From Bacteroidales bacterium (GTDB lineage: Bacteria; Bacteroidota; Bacteroidia; Bacteroidales; ML635J-15), in NCBI GenBank assembly GCA_027858835.1, contig JAQIBY010000052.1:1-61207 (forward strand): a DNA stretch of 61,207 bases. Direction: 5' to 3'. The notes under the pieces are model-generated. The model made no database searches, was not told the DNA's origin, and worked only from the letters and a program-made list of their open reading frames with translations. Made by a program: the position numbers and the translations under genes. Shown here one piece after another: positions 33,501 to 41,634 of this stretch. Each line of letters starts with the position of its first letter. Position 1 is the first letter of the stretch.

Positions 33501-34912
33501 AGTTTTCATGGTACACTGAGGGCACCGCAGATTGGTTTATTTCCGATGACACTTCCTTCAATGGTTCTATTTGTTTAGAATCTGGCGATATTAATGATAG
33601 TCAGCTTTCTACCGTGAAAATAGGAGTGCAAGTTTTAACCCAAGACACAATAAGATTCCACAGAAAAGTTTCTTGCGAACAAGATGCAAACAATACCAAT
33701 TGGGATTATCTTGCATTTCTTATTGATGGTGTTGAACAAGCACGATGGGACGGCGAACAGAATTGGGAACAATTTTCTTATCCTGTATCAAGCGGATTCC
33801 GAATTTTTGAATGGAAATACATAAAGGATGGCTCGGTTTCAAATTTTGAGGATTGCGCATGGATTGATGACATTATTTTCCCCTCAATTTATGATGCCCC
33901 ACCGCAGGCTTTTGTCAGTGTTGACAGTATTTACAAGCAAATGCCAATGGAAACAACCGATACAGATACCATTTTTATTTCAAATATTGGCGGAGGAATT
34001 CTCGGATATAATTTAGAATTACGAAATGTTCCGGAAAACACCCAAGGAGGCAAAAGCATTGCAGGTTCAACCTTAAGTTGTTCAGCAGATAATTTTATAA
34101 TGGGTGAATCGGTTAATTGGGATTTGACAGTTACTAACGGATCCACAGACTCAGAATGGATAAAAAACATTATGATTAACTTCCCTTCCGGGATGGAAAT
34201 CATCTCTGCAACAGATTTTTACGATAGTAACGACACACTATTCTCAAATGAAATTTTGGGAGATGGTGTGATAATTACCTGGTTTAATGAAACCGATGCA
34301 GGTTGGGGAATTATTACCGGAGGAGAAACTGCAACAGCAAGCATTAGCGCAGATATTGCCGAGGATTTTTCAGGGGATTTGGAAATTGAATATCAATTTG
34401 TTGGTGATATTTATGGTGCTGACCCGCATTACATTAACGATATCCTCGTAATTGAGAATCTCGGACCTCCAATTGATTGGCTGCAAATTTCACCTGAATC
34501 AGGACAAGCACATCAACCAAATACGGACAGCATTATACTCCACTGGGATACGCATGGAATGGAGCCCGGAATGTACGAAGCAGAATTAATGGTCTATTTA
34601 ACAAACGACACACTCATAATTCCTGTTTCATTAGAGGTTACCTGGCCGGTAGATATTGAGCCAATTACGGAAAACATGCTTGAGATTTATCCGAATCCGA
34701 CACATGATATCCTCTATATTAATCTGAATGGAATTGATGAGAAATCAGAGCTTGAAATAATTGATATTCAAGGCCGTGTAATAATGAAACAATCACTTAA
34801 TGCAAATCAGAAAAACACAAGATTGAATTGTCAAGATTTACCTCAGGGAAGTTACATCATCCGATTTATTTCCGGAGACCATATTATGCAACGGAAATTT
34901 ATTAAAATGTAA
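30581..34912 (+). CDS. Large secreted papain-like cysteine peptidase with T9SS sorting domain
   Basis: A 1443-residue protein. After the signal peptide (ending TQAQ), residues about 60-320 are a papain-like domain: oxyanion Q80 and catalytic C85 in FNQSGLDCGQAAAVAIG, H247 in SSPNHGMAIAGYND, and a candidate Asn in LMNNTYHSY before WGNEGYAWMMYRT. As in the upstream paralogue, an EF-hand-like insert (DYNGDGQFTNHIDINNDG) follows the His. The rest is modular: an Ig-like He_PIG-type region (VATIYEPYSHQLLATNGTEP), CARDB-like repeats, a jelly-roll around 1000-1110 (WEQFSYPVSSG, WIDDIIFPS), DUF11-like modules, and a type A sorting domain (IYPNPTHDILYI to KFIKM). Probably an extracellular protease acting on protein nutrients or surface proteins. 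Confidence 0.8.
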   Translation: MKKYYFILISVLLTVSLTQAQNKYPEGKYSTDSLKPLTNKEQQKLRMLPELKLPTQYKNMSLPYAVDNSTQPYMRDIFNQSGLDCGQAAAVAIGFTYEINRLRNLASDQLSTTYPSYFVWNWENGGNGWYGVSYYHSMDILRMVGTPNLDVYEENVNGGDGTRFMSGYDKYLHAMTNRIRGAYSINVSDEEGLENFKHWLDHHHEGSNVGGVAFFYSQYQSPSNTLPTESEHAGEKVITSWGSSPNHGMAIAGYNDSIKYDYNGDGQFTNHIDINNDGVVDMKDWEIGAVLMNNTYHSYPANDWGNEGYAWMMYRTLALDRYSGGIWNNTVNVLKAKENYAPQLTMKIQMEHNKRQRVKMNVGMTTNLSSDEPMYLLDFPIFDFQGADQRMQGGSDEGAEFMEFGYDLTPFLNYLQPGETAKFIFQLEEDDPDSTGTGEFISMSLIDYTGATPIETDCGQNNLALVDNGMLKVPVTASINFDPPEITTESFPVATIYEPYSHQLLATNGTEPYSWSWDMDFEIENEIGTYPSLSGSSISTGGANYAEYELPFEFPYYDSVYSSIYVYKTGAIMMEALPTDLPYNSDDDVVFFNRKMIAALYMEENGSLGSPALQSVENADNVHFIWSSTDYQFSIRLYEDGSIKMYYGDNNLSDHQRFVAGASSGDQEFAQILPISNAESIQNGLIYTLTPHQIPDEFAISEDGLVSGTPTQQYLAEPLPVRVKDENNLINKKIVPISTDGFIIDYAFHTTNNDVLETGETATMDITLINETEENITGVSVSLSSTHPAVTITDDTEFFGDIDAASTPSISDAFSFDIGHECEDGEELDFIIHVTSDQENWERPITEIVYAPKIVALNAAIDDGDNGRLDEGENADYLLTVSNAGGGDIQNVSFLLTSDDEYLTINTSSEFSANLPSEAQDILSFNLSADAATPLGHVAPMMLYVNNDNYSDSIQLYLSIGLIVEDWETSDMEQFSWYTEGTADWFISDDTSFNGSICLESGDINDSQLSTVKIGVQVLTQDTIRFHRKVSCEQDANNTNWDYLAFLIDGVEQARWDGEQNWEQFSYPVSSGFRIFEWKYIKDGSVSNFEDCAWIDDIIFPSIYDAPPQAFVSVDSIYKQMPMETTDTDTIFISNIGGGILGYNLELRNVPENTQGGKSIAGSTLSCSADNFIMGESVNWDLTVTNGSTDSEWIKNIMINFPSGMEIISATDFYDSNDTLFSNEILGDGVIITWFNETDAGWGIITGGETATASISADIAEDFSGDLEIEYQFVGDIYGADPHYINDILVIENLGPPIDWLQISPESGQAHQPNTDSIILHWDTHGMEPGMYEAELMVYLTNDTLIIPVSLEVTWPVDIEPITENMLEIYPNPTHDILYINLNGIDEKSELEIIDIQGRVIMKQSLNANQKNTRLNCQDLPQGSYIIRFISGDHIMQRKFIKM

Positions 34913-34930
34913 GTTGAAGCATTGAAATCC

Positions 34931-35602
34931 TTATTTTCGATAAGCGGAATTGCGGATACTTGAGCGCATGCGTTTAAATCCGAGCCGATAAAGTAGAAAG
35001 ACATAGAAAACAAAAGTAAACAGCAAATAATTTGTTTCCGACATGATGATGTAATTGTATGTTCCGTGTAAAGTGATTGGCACAAGCAACGCAAGTGCAA
35101 AATGACGATAGCGTTTTCGAGCAGAAAACTTTGCTCTGGCAAGATGAAAACCCATGGCAATGGCAAAAATTGCATGAGCCGGAACCGCTGTTAATGCTCT
35201 AGTTAAACCGACTCCTTCTCCACCACTGACAACATACATGATGTTTTCCACAAGCGCAAATCCCATGGAAACAAAAACTGCGTAAATAATTCCGTCAAAT
35301 TTTTCATTAAAATGCGTGCTTCGGTAAACAAGCATCAAAAGCACAAGGTATTTTGAAGTTTCCTCACACAATCCGGCAACGGCAAAAGACACATATAGGG
35401 CATACTGATTCACCGTTTCAACCTCCGGCATAATATTTAACATCCCGGTTTCCCACCAGATAATTGGAGGCACAACTAAAGCCCCGCCAATCAATGAAAA
35501 CAACAGTAACCACCAAGGTTCTTTGTTGTATTTATCCCGATGATAAACGTATGCTAATATGAGCACAACCGGAATTAGCGCAATAGTAACAAGTCTTAAC
35601 AT
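34931..35602 (-). CDS. PrsW-family intramembrane metalloprotease
   Basis: An integral membrane protein of about 223 residues. The PrsW/CPBP-related motifs are in order: GLCEETSKYLVL (EExxK), GFALVENIMYV, HAIFAIAMGFH and a final HGTYNYI. Conserved Glu and His residues bind the metal in the membrane. In Bacillus, PrsW cleaves an anti-sigma factor; here the target is unknown. Six to eight hydrophobic segments are visible. ATG at 35602 is 2 bp after the stop of the upstream LolE-like permease, so they are co-transcribed; a TTG at 35608 would overlap. Convergent with the peptidase gene 18 bp away. Confidence 0.85.
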   Translation of the reverse strand: MLRLVTIALIPVVLILAYVYHRDKYNKEPWWLLLFSLIGGALVVPPIIWWETGMLNIMPEVETVNQYALYVSFAVAGLCEETSKYLVLLMLVYRSTHFNEKFDGIIYAVFVSMGFALVENIMYVVSGGEGVGLTRALTAVPAHAIFAIAMGFHLARAKFSARKRYRHFALALLVPITLHGTYNYIIMSETNYLLFTFVFYVFLLYRLGFKRMRSSIRNSAYRK

Positions 35603-35604
35603 AA

Positions 35605-36849
35605 TCAATCAAATCTTATGGCTTCTGCCGGAGTAATGCGGGTCACCAACATCGACGGCAAAATCAGCATAAGTACTGTAATAAATATGGTTCCTAAGTT
35701 TAATAACAAAATCGGGATAAAACTTAAATTAACCGGCACAGTTGCCACATAATATGAACTCGGGTCAAGTTGAATAATGCCAAACTGTTGTTGCAAAATA
35801 CATAAGCCAATGCCGATAATATTTCCCCAGAGTAAGCCTCTGCCAATCAAAAAAGCTGCATGATATAAAAAGATTTTCTGAATTGAAATATTATTTGCTC
35901 CTATGCTTTTCATAATGCCAATCATATTCGCCCGCTCAAGAATAATAATCAGCAATCCGCTAATCATATTAAAGCCGGCAACAATCAACATTAAAATTAA
36001 AATTACCCACATGTTTTTATCCTGCAAGCTTAACCAATCAAAAATCTGTGGATACTGGTCGAAAACATTATCAACTGCCAAAACACTATTGTCAGGCGAA
36101 TACTTTGATCCCACAAGCCTTGTTAATGCTAAATCCACATCTTGCAAATGCTCGATATCGTTAATTTGTACTTCAAAACCGCTCACTTGATCATCTTCCC
36201 AATTATTGAGCTTTCGCAGATGTTTGATGTCGCAAAAAACAAAAATCTTATCCATCTCCTCCAATTGGGTATCATAAATGCCATGAATCGTAAAACGGCG
36301 CATGCGCGGAGGCTCTTGAATAAAAAACATCTTTACTTTATCGCCCAGTTTCAGATTAAGTTTATTCGCAATATTCGCAGAAATCACAATATCATTTGAA
36401 TTCGCTGTATCAGTTATTGTAAGGGTATCACCTTCAATGAGGTAATCGTTCAGAAATTTCCAACTGAAATCATTATCAATCCCTTTCATTACAACACCCT
36501 GAATATAATCCTCAGTTTGTATAATTCCGGCTTTTGTAATGTATTTCTGAATACTGTGAACATTCGGAATGGCAAGTGCATCTTCAATCCAATCCTGATT
36601 TTCAGTAATAGGAATCGTTTCGTAAGAAATATTGTTGTCAAAATTTCTTACTTGCAAGTGAGACCCAAAACCAATGACTTTATTGCTGATTTCTTGCTTA
36701 AACCCGGTAAGTACTGCTACTGCAAGTATCATTACAATCAATCCGATTGAAATTCCCCAAACAGCAATTTTCACAATCGGGCGACTGTAATTACTGTTGC
36801 CTGTATTACCCTGCATCAGTCGTCGGGCTATAAATCGTTCAGTATTCAT
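35605..36849 (-). CDS. ABC transporter permease, LolC/LolE-like (FtsX family)
   Basis: A 414-residue inner-membrane permease of the lipoprotein-releasing type: one N-terminal helix (VKIAVWGISIGLIVMILAVA), a large periplasmic MacB-PCD-like domain, then three C-terminal helices (LILMLIVAGFNMISGLLIII, ... LLLNLGTIFITVLMLILPS) and the terminal ARIxPAEAIR-like TRITPAEAIRFD. The ERANMIGIMKSIGA motif is the FtsX coupling region. With a LolD-type ATPase, encoded elsewhere, it would release lipoproteins toward the outer membrane. First gene of a unit with the PrsW-like protease. A -7 TACATTTG lies 18 bp upstream. Confidence 0.88.
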   Translation of the reverse strand: MNTERFIARRLMQGNTGNSNYSRPIVKIAVWGISIGLIVMILAVAVLTGFKQEISNKVIGFGSHLQVRNFDNNISYETIPITENQDWIEDALAIPNVHSIQKYITKAGIIQTEDYIQGVVMKGIDNDFSWKFLNDYLIEGDTLTITDTANSNDIVISANIANKLNLKLGDKVKMFFIQEPPRMRRFTIHGIYDTQLEEMDKIFVFCDIKHLRKLNNWEDDQVSGFEVQINDIEHLQDVDLALTRLVGSKYSPDNSVLAVDNVFDQYPQIFDWLSLQDKNMWVILILMLIVAGFNMISGLLIIILERANMIGIMKSIGANNISIQKIFLYHAAFLIGRGLLWGNIIGIGLCILQQQFGIIQLDPSSYYVATVPVNLSFIPILLLNLGTIFITVLMLILPSMLVTRITPAEAIRFD

Positions 36850-36866
36850 TTTTATCAGATATGCTA

Positions 36867-36874
36867 CAAATGTA
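36867..36874 (-). promoter_or_regulatory. -7 promoter element (TACATTTG) for the LolE-like gene
   Basis: Perfect TAnnTTTG on the minus strand, 17 bp upstream of the start codon at 36849. Confidence 0.6.
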
Positions 36875-36939
36875 ATATTATCCGTGGAGATAGAAAAGCA
36901 TGTTATGAATATGTCTCCCAGTGTGCAAAGCCAACTAAA

Positions 36940-37362
36940 TTAATTTTCCTTACGGTACTCTATGCCATTTTCATCTAACACATCAAAGAAAATTGCATTG
37001 CTCAACGGACGATTATTTGTCATGACCACAGAAGAAACTCGTGCATTTAGACAGGTTTTATCATCCGACAAACGGAAAATTTCCTGAAGAAAATCAATTT
37101 TCAGATTGCCTTTTTTAACAACTTCAAGCCGTACCAAAAAGCGATCGCCGGGTTGAAGTGATTGTTTGTAATCCAATTCAGCCCGAATTACAAGGGCATC
37201 TTTCCCTTCTTCATGCCATTGCGAAAAGTCCAAACCTATGCTATGTAAAAACTCATGGCGTGCATGCTCCAAATAATTTTGATAAACCGCATTATTCACG
37301 ATTCCCTGCAAGTCACATTCGTAATCTCTAACTGTCATTGGTAATTCAAAAATGCTTTTCAT
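36940..37362 (-). CDS. Acyl-CoA thioesterase (4-HBT/YbgC-like hotdog)
   Basis: A 140-residue hotdog-fold thioesterase. The active-site loop is VRDYECDLQGIVNNAVYQNY, matching the family pattern with Asp and G-I/V-V-N/H, followed by the helix LEHARHEFLHSIG. RAELDYKQSLQPGDRFLVRL is the typical second half. It hydrolyses acyl-CoA thioesters; the acyl chain preferred cannot be predicted. Normal length for the family. Expressed from a -7 TAAATTTG that sits back to back with the promoter of the RRM gene. Confidence 0.9.
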   Translation of the reverse strand: MKSIFELPMTVRDYECDLQGIVNNAVYQNYLEHARHEFLHSIGLDFSQWHEEGKDALVIRAELDYKQSLQPGDRFLVRLEVVKKGNLKIDFLQEIFRLSDDKTCLNARVSSVVMTNNRPLSNAIFFDVLDENGIEYRKEN

Positions 37363-37397
37363 TGCTATGATTTATTTTGTTTTCACCCGATTTTTTA

Positions 37398-37405
37398 CAA
37401 ATTTA
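37398..37405 (-). promoter_or_regulatory. -7 promoter element (TAAATTTG) for the thioesterase
   Basis: Perfect TAnnTTTG on the minus strand, 35 bp upstream of the thioesterase ATG. It is only 11 bp from the plus-strand -7 at 37417, so the two promoters overlap and may compete. Confidence 0.6.
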
Positions 37406-37416
37406 AACATTTGCAG

Positions 37417-37424
37417 TACATTTG
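37417..37424 (+). promoter_or_regulatory. -7 promoter element (TACATTTG) for the RRM gene
   Basis: Perfect TAnnTTTG, 18 bp before the ATG at 37443. Confidence 0.6.
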
Positions 37425-37442
37425 CCTAAAATCTAAAAAAGA

Positions 37443-37724
37443 ATGATCATTTTTGTCGGCAGATTATCATCAAAAACCTGTGAGAAAACCTTAACTGATT
37501 TATTCAGTGATTTCGGAACGATTGAACTTTGTTTTGTCGTTAGATACAAACAAACAAAACATAGCCGCGGATATGCATATGTCATTATGCCAAACAATAA
37601 TGAAGCAAAAAATGCCATTCAATCAATGAATAATTATGAGCTGAATGGCGAAAAAATGATGGTGAAAAAAGCACGTCCCGGCGAAATGAAATTTATAAAA
37701 GAAGAAGGAAGCATTGATGAATAA
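37443..37724 (+). CDS. RRM-type RNA-binding protein
   Basis: A 93-residue protein made of one RNA recognition motif: RNP2 is IIFVGRL at the N-terminus and RNP1 is SRGYAYVIM near residue 40-48, with the usual beta-alpha-beta pattern and closing GEKMMVKKARP. The short acidic tail is typical. Small RRM proteins are common in Bacteroidota, where some act as global RNA-binding regulators in the absence of Hfq. RNP1 has Tyr-Ala-Tyr where many have Phe-Gly/Ala-Phe, still aromatic. It probably binds AU-rich single-stranded RNA. Confidence 0.93.
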   Translation: MIIFVGRLSSKTCEKTLTDLFSDFGTIELCFVVRYKQTKHSRGYAYVIMPNNNEAKNAIQSMNNYELNGEKMMVKKARPGEMKFIKEEGSIDE

Positions 37725-37760
37725 GTAATGCTTTTGTCCATCCCGACATTTTAAGTTCAA

Positions 37761-40277
37761 CTAAAAATCAATTTGCAATTTTGCAGTAATGGCAAATGGA
37801 TAAATATCCGGATTTTTTAAATGCGACAATCTCCAAACGGCATCGAGGCGTAAAACCTTAAAAATATTACTTATTCCGACATTAGCTTCCATATACGGTA
37901 GCGGCTCTCCGGCATCAGTATAAAAATCATTAATAAACTCCGGATAAAACATCAACATTTTATTTCCAGAACTAAGGTTTCCAAAACTTGCTCGAAAACC
38001 AATATGCTCACGCCATTGCAAACGCCGCATTACAGGAATATGATTCAAGAAAAATCCTTCAAACTTATGCTCGACATAAAACGACAAGTACTCATCAGAA
38101 ACAAATTCATAGTAATTCATCAAATTAAAGGCAAAATCGTAAAATGCAAATGATTGATTTCCTTGATGAACAAACAAAAACGGATAATATGCTTTTCCGA
38201 ATATTTTTCCTACTTCAAACGCATAATGCAATTCACCAAGCGGATACAGCAAAAATTTATGTTTATAATTCAAGCTTGATTTCACAAACTCATGTTGGTT
38301 TGATAAAAATCCTTTCGGAGAATATGCAATGCGTAAATTAATAATCGGATTTTTTGTGCCCAGGCTTACTTGCTCAAAGCTACCGCGGATAAATTTCTCA
38401 TCTTTTGCATAATGCATACCGAAAATCAACTCGGAATTTTGTATTTGCTCAGCCAGATTATATCGTGTACTTCGCTGATCAGTTTCACTTTGCAATAAAT
38501 AAAAATTACTGGTCGGCGGAGAAAAAATCCGATCAGTTTGTAAGCCGAGATATACAGAAAATCCTTCTTTAAATTCATGTTCATACAGCAATTCATATTG
38601 GTCGGCAAAATGCATATGAATAGTACCCGGCCGACGCAGCATGGTTCCCAATAAATTATCCGTTCGCAGGGCATTTAATCCACTGCCCATTTGCATATAA
38701 TCATGTGCAAAATGAAAATGCAAAGCTCTGCGAGGCAGCGTATTAAACACATAACTACTTCCACCCCCGTATTTCCAGTTTTCATCTCCAAAGCCGTATG
38801 CACCGTAAGCTTCAAACAGCACTTTACGACTGAAATTATTACTCGTGCGAAACCCAAAACGAAGTCGATTCCCCTCAATCGGATTGTTTGAAATAAACGA
38901 AAACACCGGACCAAGCTCCAACGGACCGGTCACATAATATCCGGTTACCAACATAGTAATAATTCGTTCCCATTGTTGAAAGGCTTTTATTTCAGTAACC
39001 GTATCCACCATATTATAAATCGCTCGCTCCCTTGCAGATAAGGTTTCAGGGCGCTGATTATCCCAATATTCATCGGTATCACTTAGGCTATCCGTCTTAT
39101 AAATCAAATTTGTAGGGTGCTTTTTGTGAAATATTGTGGTATCAACCTCTTCATTGATTTTATGATTGTAATAATGAGAGGTTTTGCGACCAAAAAAACC
39201 TTCTGCACTTTCTAATAAATTAAAATCAACAAATAAATTATCATAAGAAATCATCCAAACCGAATCAGCAACCTCGACAAAGCGTTTTTCCGCAACAAGC
39301 GAATCGACAAAATTGATACTTGCGGTTTCACTTAAACTGATTCGAAAAGATTTTACAGCAAAGCTTGTATCGTTCACCCAAACAAAGCCCTCTATGGTTG
39401 GTTCGTACTTTCTTTTAGGCGTAAACTCAAGCTTATAACACCATCGGTCTTCCTGCCATGCCGTATCTGACAATACATAATCATAATAGGTTTTTCCCAT
39501 TCGTCCAATTGGGCTGATAAACCCTTTTCCAAGGACAGAAATCACATTATCATAAATATTAACATCCTGATACATATCCCCAGTATATCGGCGCAAACTT
39601 TCATTATTAATACCGGAAATTTTATTTGCCCGAATGACTTCAAGCTCTTGATTGTTTTTATTCGAATGATATCGCTCAGAAACCGTTTCTGAAATAAAAA
39701 ATGGCAAATACGCCTTCCCGCTAACGTCGGCAGTATCAATATAATCATTGAGAAACTCGAAGGGTTTTAACAGGGCAGCATCACTAAAATTCCCTTGCAA
39801 ATTATTCAAATCGAATTCAAGTTTATTGTAAACCGAATAGGCATAATGCTCAAGAAATCTTAATTTATTATCCTCACGTTTTTCACGAATTAATTTTAAC
39901 AAAATCATAGCAGGATCTTGCCCTGCACGAATTATAACTTCTCCAAGCTTCATTATCGAAGGTTGTAGTTCAATTCGCAAATTCGGCATATATTCAGATG
40001 TTATGGGAATTCGCTGCCTTTCATATCCGATAAAACTCACAACCAAGCTATCAGCTATACGATTACTACTTAAATGGAATTCCCCGTTGGCATCACTGAT
40101 GCCACCATTATCTGTTTTAGAAAAATGGATATTTACATACGGCAATGTTTCTTTTGTTTGTGCATCATAAACAGTCCCGCTAACGCGAACAGTTTGCGCA
40201 TTACTTGTGTTGAGAAAAGAACAAGCAAGCATACAAAACGCAAACAAACTATATTTCCAACATTGCATCATAAACAT
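37761..40277 (-). CDS. DUF5686 / carboxypeptidase-like regulatory domain outer-membrane protein
   Basis: An 838-residue outer-membrane protein of unknown function. The signal peptide is followed by a CarboxypepD_reg-like domain (about 28-115: VSGTVYDAQTKETLPYVNIH, GISDANGEFHLS, FIGYERQRIPI). The DUF5686 region (ILLKLIREKREDN, YSVYNKLEFDLNNL) and a C-terminal beta-barrel with many aromatic strands come next, ending LQIDF, the barrel signal. Members are conserved across Bacteroidota, but substrate and role are not established. A start at ATG 40268, 9 bp in, is also possible. Neighbouring kdsD lies upstream on the same strand with a 108-bp gap. Confidence 0.85.
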   Translation of the reverse strand: MFMMQCWKYSLFAFCMLACSFLNTSNAQTVRVSGTVYDAQTKETLPYVNIHFSKTDNGGISDANGEFHLSSNRIADSLVVSFIGYERQRIPITSEYMPNLRIELQPSIMKLGEVIIRAGQDPAMILLKLIREKREDNKLRFLEHYAYSVYNKLEFDLNNLQGNFSDAALLKPFEFLNDYIDTADVSGKAYLPFFISETVSERYHSNKNNQELEVIRANKISGINNESLRRYTGDMYQDVNIYDNVISVLGKGFISPIGRMGKTYYDYVLSDTAWQEDRWCYKLEFTPKRKYEPTIEGFVWVNDTSFAVKSFRISLSETASINFVDSLVAEKRFVEVADSVWMISYDNLFVDFNLLESAEGFFGRKTSHYYNHKINEEVDTTIFHKKHPTNLIYKTDSLSDTDEYWDNQRPETLSARERAIYNMVDTVTEIKAFQQWERIITMLVTGYYVTGPLELGPVFSFISNNPIEGNRLRFGFRTSNNFSRKVLFEAYGAYGFGDENWKYGGGSSYVFNTLPRRALHFHFAHDYMQMGSGLNALRTDNLLGTMLRRPGTIHMHFADQYELLYEHEFKEGFSVYLGLQTDRIFSPPTSNFYLLQSETDQRSTRYNLAEQIQNSELIFGMHYAKDEKFIRGSFEQVSLGTKNPIINLRIAYSPKGFLSNQHEFVKSSLNYKHKFLLYPLGELHYAFEVGKIFGKAYYPFLFVHQGNQSFAFYDFAFNLMNYYEFVSDEYLSFYVEHKFEGFFLNHIPVMRRLQWREHIGFRASFGNLSSGNKMLMFYPEFINDFYTDAGEPLPYMEANVGISNIFKVLRLDAVWRLSHLKNPDIYPFAITAKLQIDF

Positions 40278-40385
40278 ATTATACTAGTGTTTTGACAACC
40301 TACTTGGGTGTCTTCACTAAAATATTTGAGTTCAAAGCCTGTTCGTATATTATCAAAACGCAGAGCCAATGAACAAAATTAGATA

Positions 40386-41357
40386 TTAAACGATTCCTTC
40401 CCGTATCAAATCGTGCAAATGCACCATTCCTAAATATTTCCCTTTATCAATGACAACGATTTGGGTGATATTATTCCCTTTCATTAAATTAAACACATTC
40501 ACTGCTAATTCATTCGGGGTCACTGTCTTCGGATATTTCGACATAATATCTCCGGCAACAATGCTTTCTACTGCACTCAGATTTTTTTCCAACATCCGTC
40601 TGATATCACCGTCTGTTATCATCCCAACGAGTTTATCATTTTGATCCAAAACAGCGGTTGCCCCAAGTCGTTTACTACTGATTTCAGAGATAATTTTTCC
40701 CACAGCATCTTGAAGCTTTACGCATGGACGCTCGTTATCCGGATAAATATCTTTCACCCTCAAATACAATTTTTTGCCCAAAGAACCGCCCGGATGCACT
40801 TTTGCAAAATCTTCCGATGAAAATCCGCGCAAATCCAACAAACACATAGCAATTGCATCACCCAAAGCCAATTGAGCAGTGGTGCTTGAAGTCGGAGCCA
40901 AATTATTCGGACAAGCTTCTTCGCTAACACTAGCCTTCAAGACATAATCTGCCTGTTTTGCCAAAAACGAATTCTGATTAGAAACGATGGCAACCAACAA
41001 ATTATCAAATCGCTTTATCAAAGGAACCAACACTTTTATTTCTGAGGTGTTTCCACTTTTCGACAAACAAATAACCACATCGTCCTTCTGAATTATTCCT
41101 AAATCGCCATGAATTGCATCTGCCGCATGCATAAATATACTTGGAGTACCCGTTGAATTAAAGGTTGCAACAATTTTATTGGCAATATTTGCAGATTTCC
41201 CAATCCCAGTAACAATTACACGACCTTTACACCCAAAAATCAATTCAACAACTTTAACAAAATCATCATCAAGATATGTAATTAACTGACTAACAGCCTC
41301 TGCCTCCAATGCCAAAGTCTTTTTTGCAATCTCAAATATCCGTGTTTTATTCTCCAT
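40386..41357 (-). CDS. kdsD: Arabinose-5-phosphate isomerase (KpsF/GutQ family)
   Basis: Interconverts D-ribulose 5-phosphate and D-arabinose 5-phosphate, the first committed step of KDO synthesis for lipopolysaccharide. The N-terminal SIS domain has GRVIVTGIGKSANIANKI, HAADAIHGDLGI and CLSKSGNTSEIK; EACPNNLAPTSSTTAQLALG is the family signature with the catalytic region, followed by the HPGGSLGKKL hinge. Two CBS domains fill the C-terminal third (GATAVLDQNDKLVGMITDGD, ITQIVVIDKGKYLGMVHLHD). About 323 residues from ATG 41357, where homology starts; 22 upstream codons to 41423 are unlikely to be translated. Divergent from recQ. Confidence 0.93.
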   Translation of the reverse strand: MENKTRIFEIAKKTLALEAEAVSQLITYLDDDFVKVVELIFGCKGRVIVTGIGKSANIANKIVATFNSTGTPSIFMHAADAIHGDLGIIQKDDVVICLSKSGNTSEIKVLVPLIKRFDNLLVAIVSNQNSFLAKQADYVLKASVSEEACPNNLAPTSSTTAQLALGDAIAMCLLDLRGFSSEDFAKVHPGGSLGKKLYLRVKDIYPDNERPCVKLQDAVGKIISEISSKRLGATAVLDQNDKLVGMITDGDIRRMLEKNLSAVESIVAGDIMSKYPKTVTPNELAVNVFNLMKGNNITQIVVIDKGKYLGMVHLHDLIREGIV

Positions 41358-41613
41358 GCTTGTTTTTTTGTTAAAATTAACACAAAATTGGGACAGTAAA
41401 GTTTTTTTTGTATTAATTTTCACAAATCATTATCAACAAAAAAGAAGGGTTTACATCGTAATTGCAAAAGATTATTTCTCAAATAAACAAACACACCTAT
41501 TATTTCAGTGAATATAATAGGTTAAATCAAAGGAAAACCTTGTTTTTATATCAAAACCGAGAAATATTTAAAAATACGTGATAAAACGCATAAGCTAAGT
41601 AAATAATTTTGCC

Positions 41614-41621
41614 TATTTTTG
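41614..41621 (+). promoter_or_regulatory. -7 promoter element (TATTTTTG) for recQ
   Basis: Perfect TAnnTTTG, 13 bp upstream of the ATG at 41635. No clear -33 element at the usual distance. Confidence 0.55.
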
Positions 41622-41634
41622 ATTAAGACACAAA

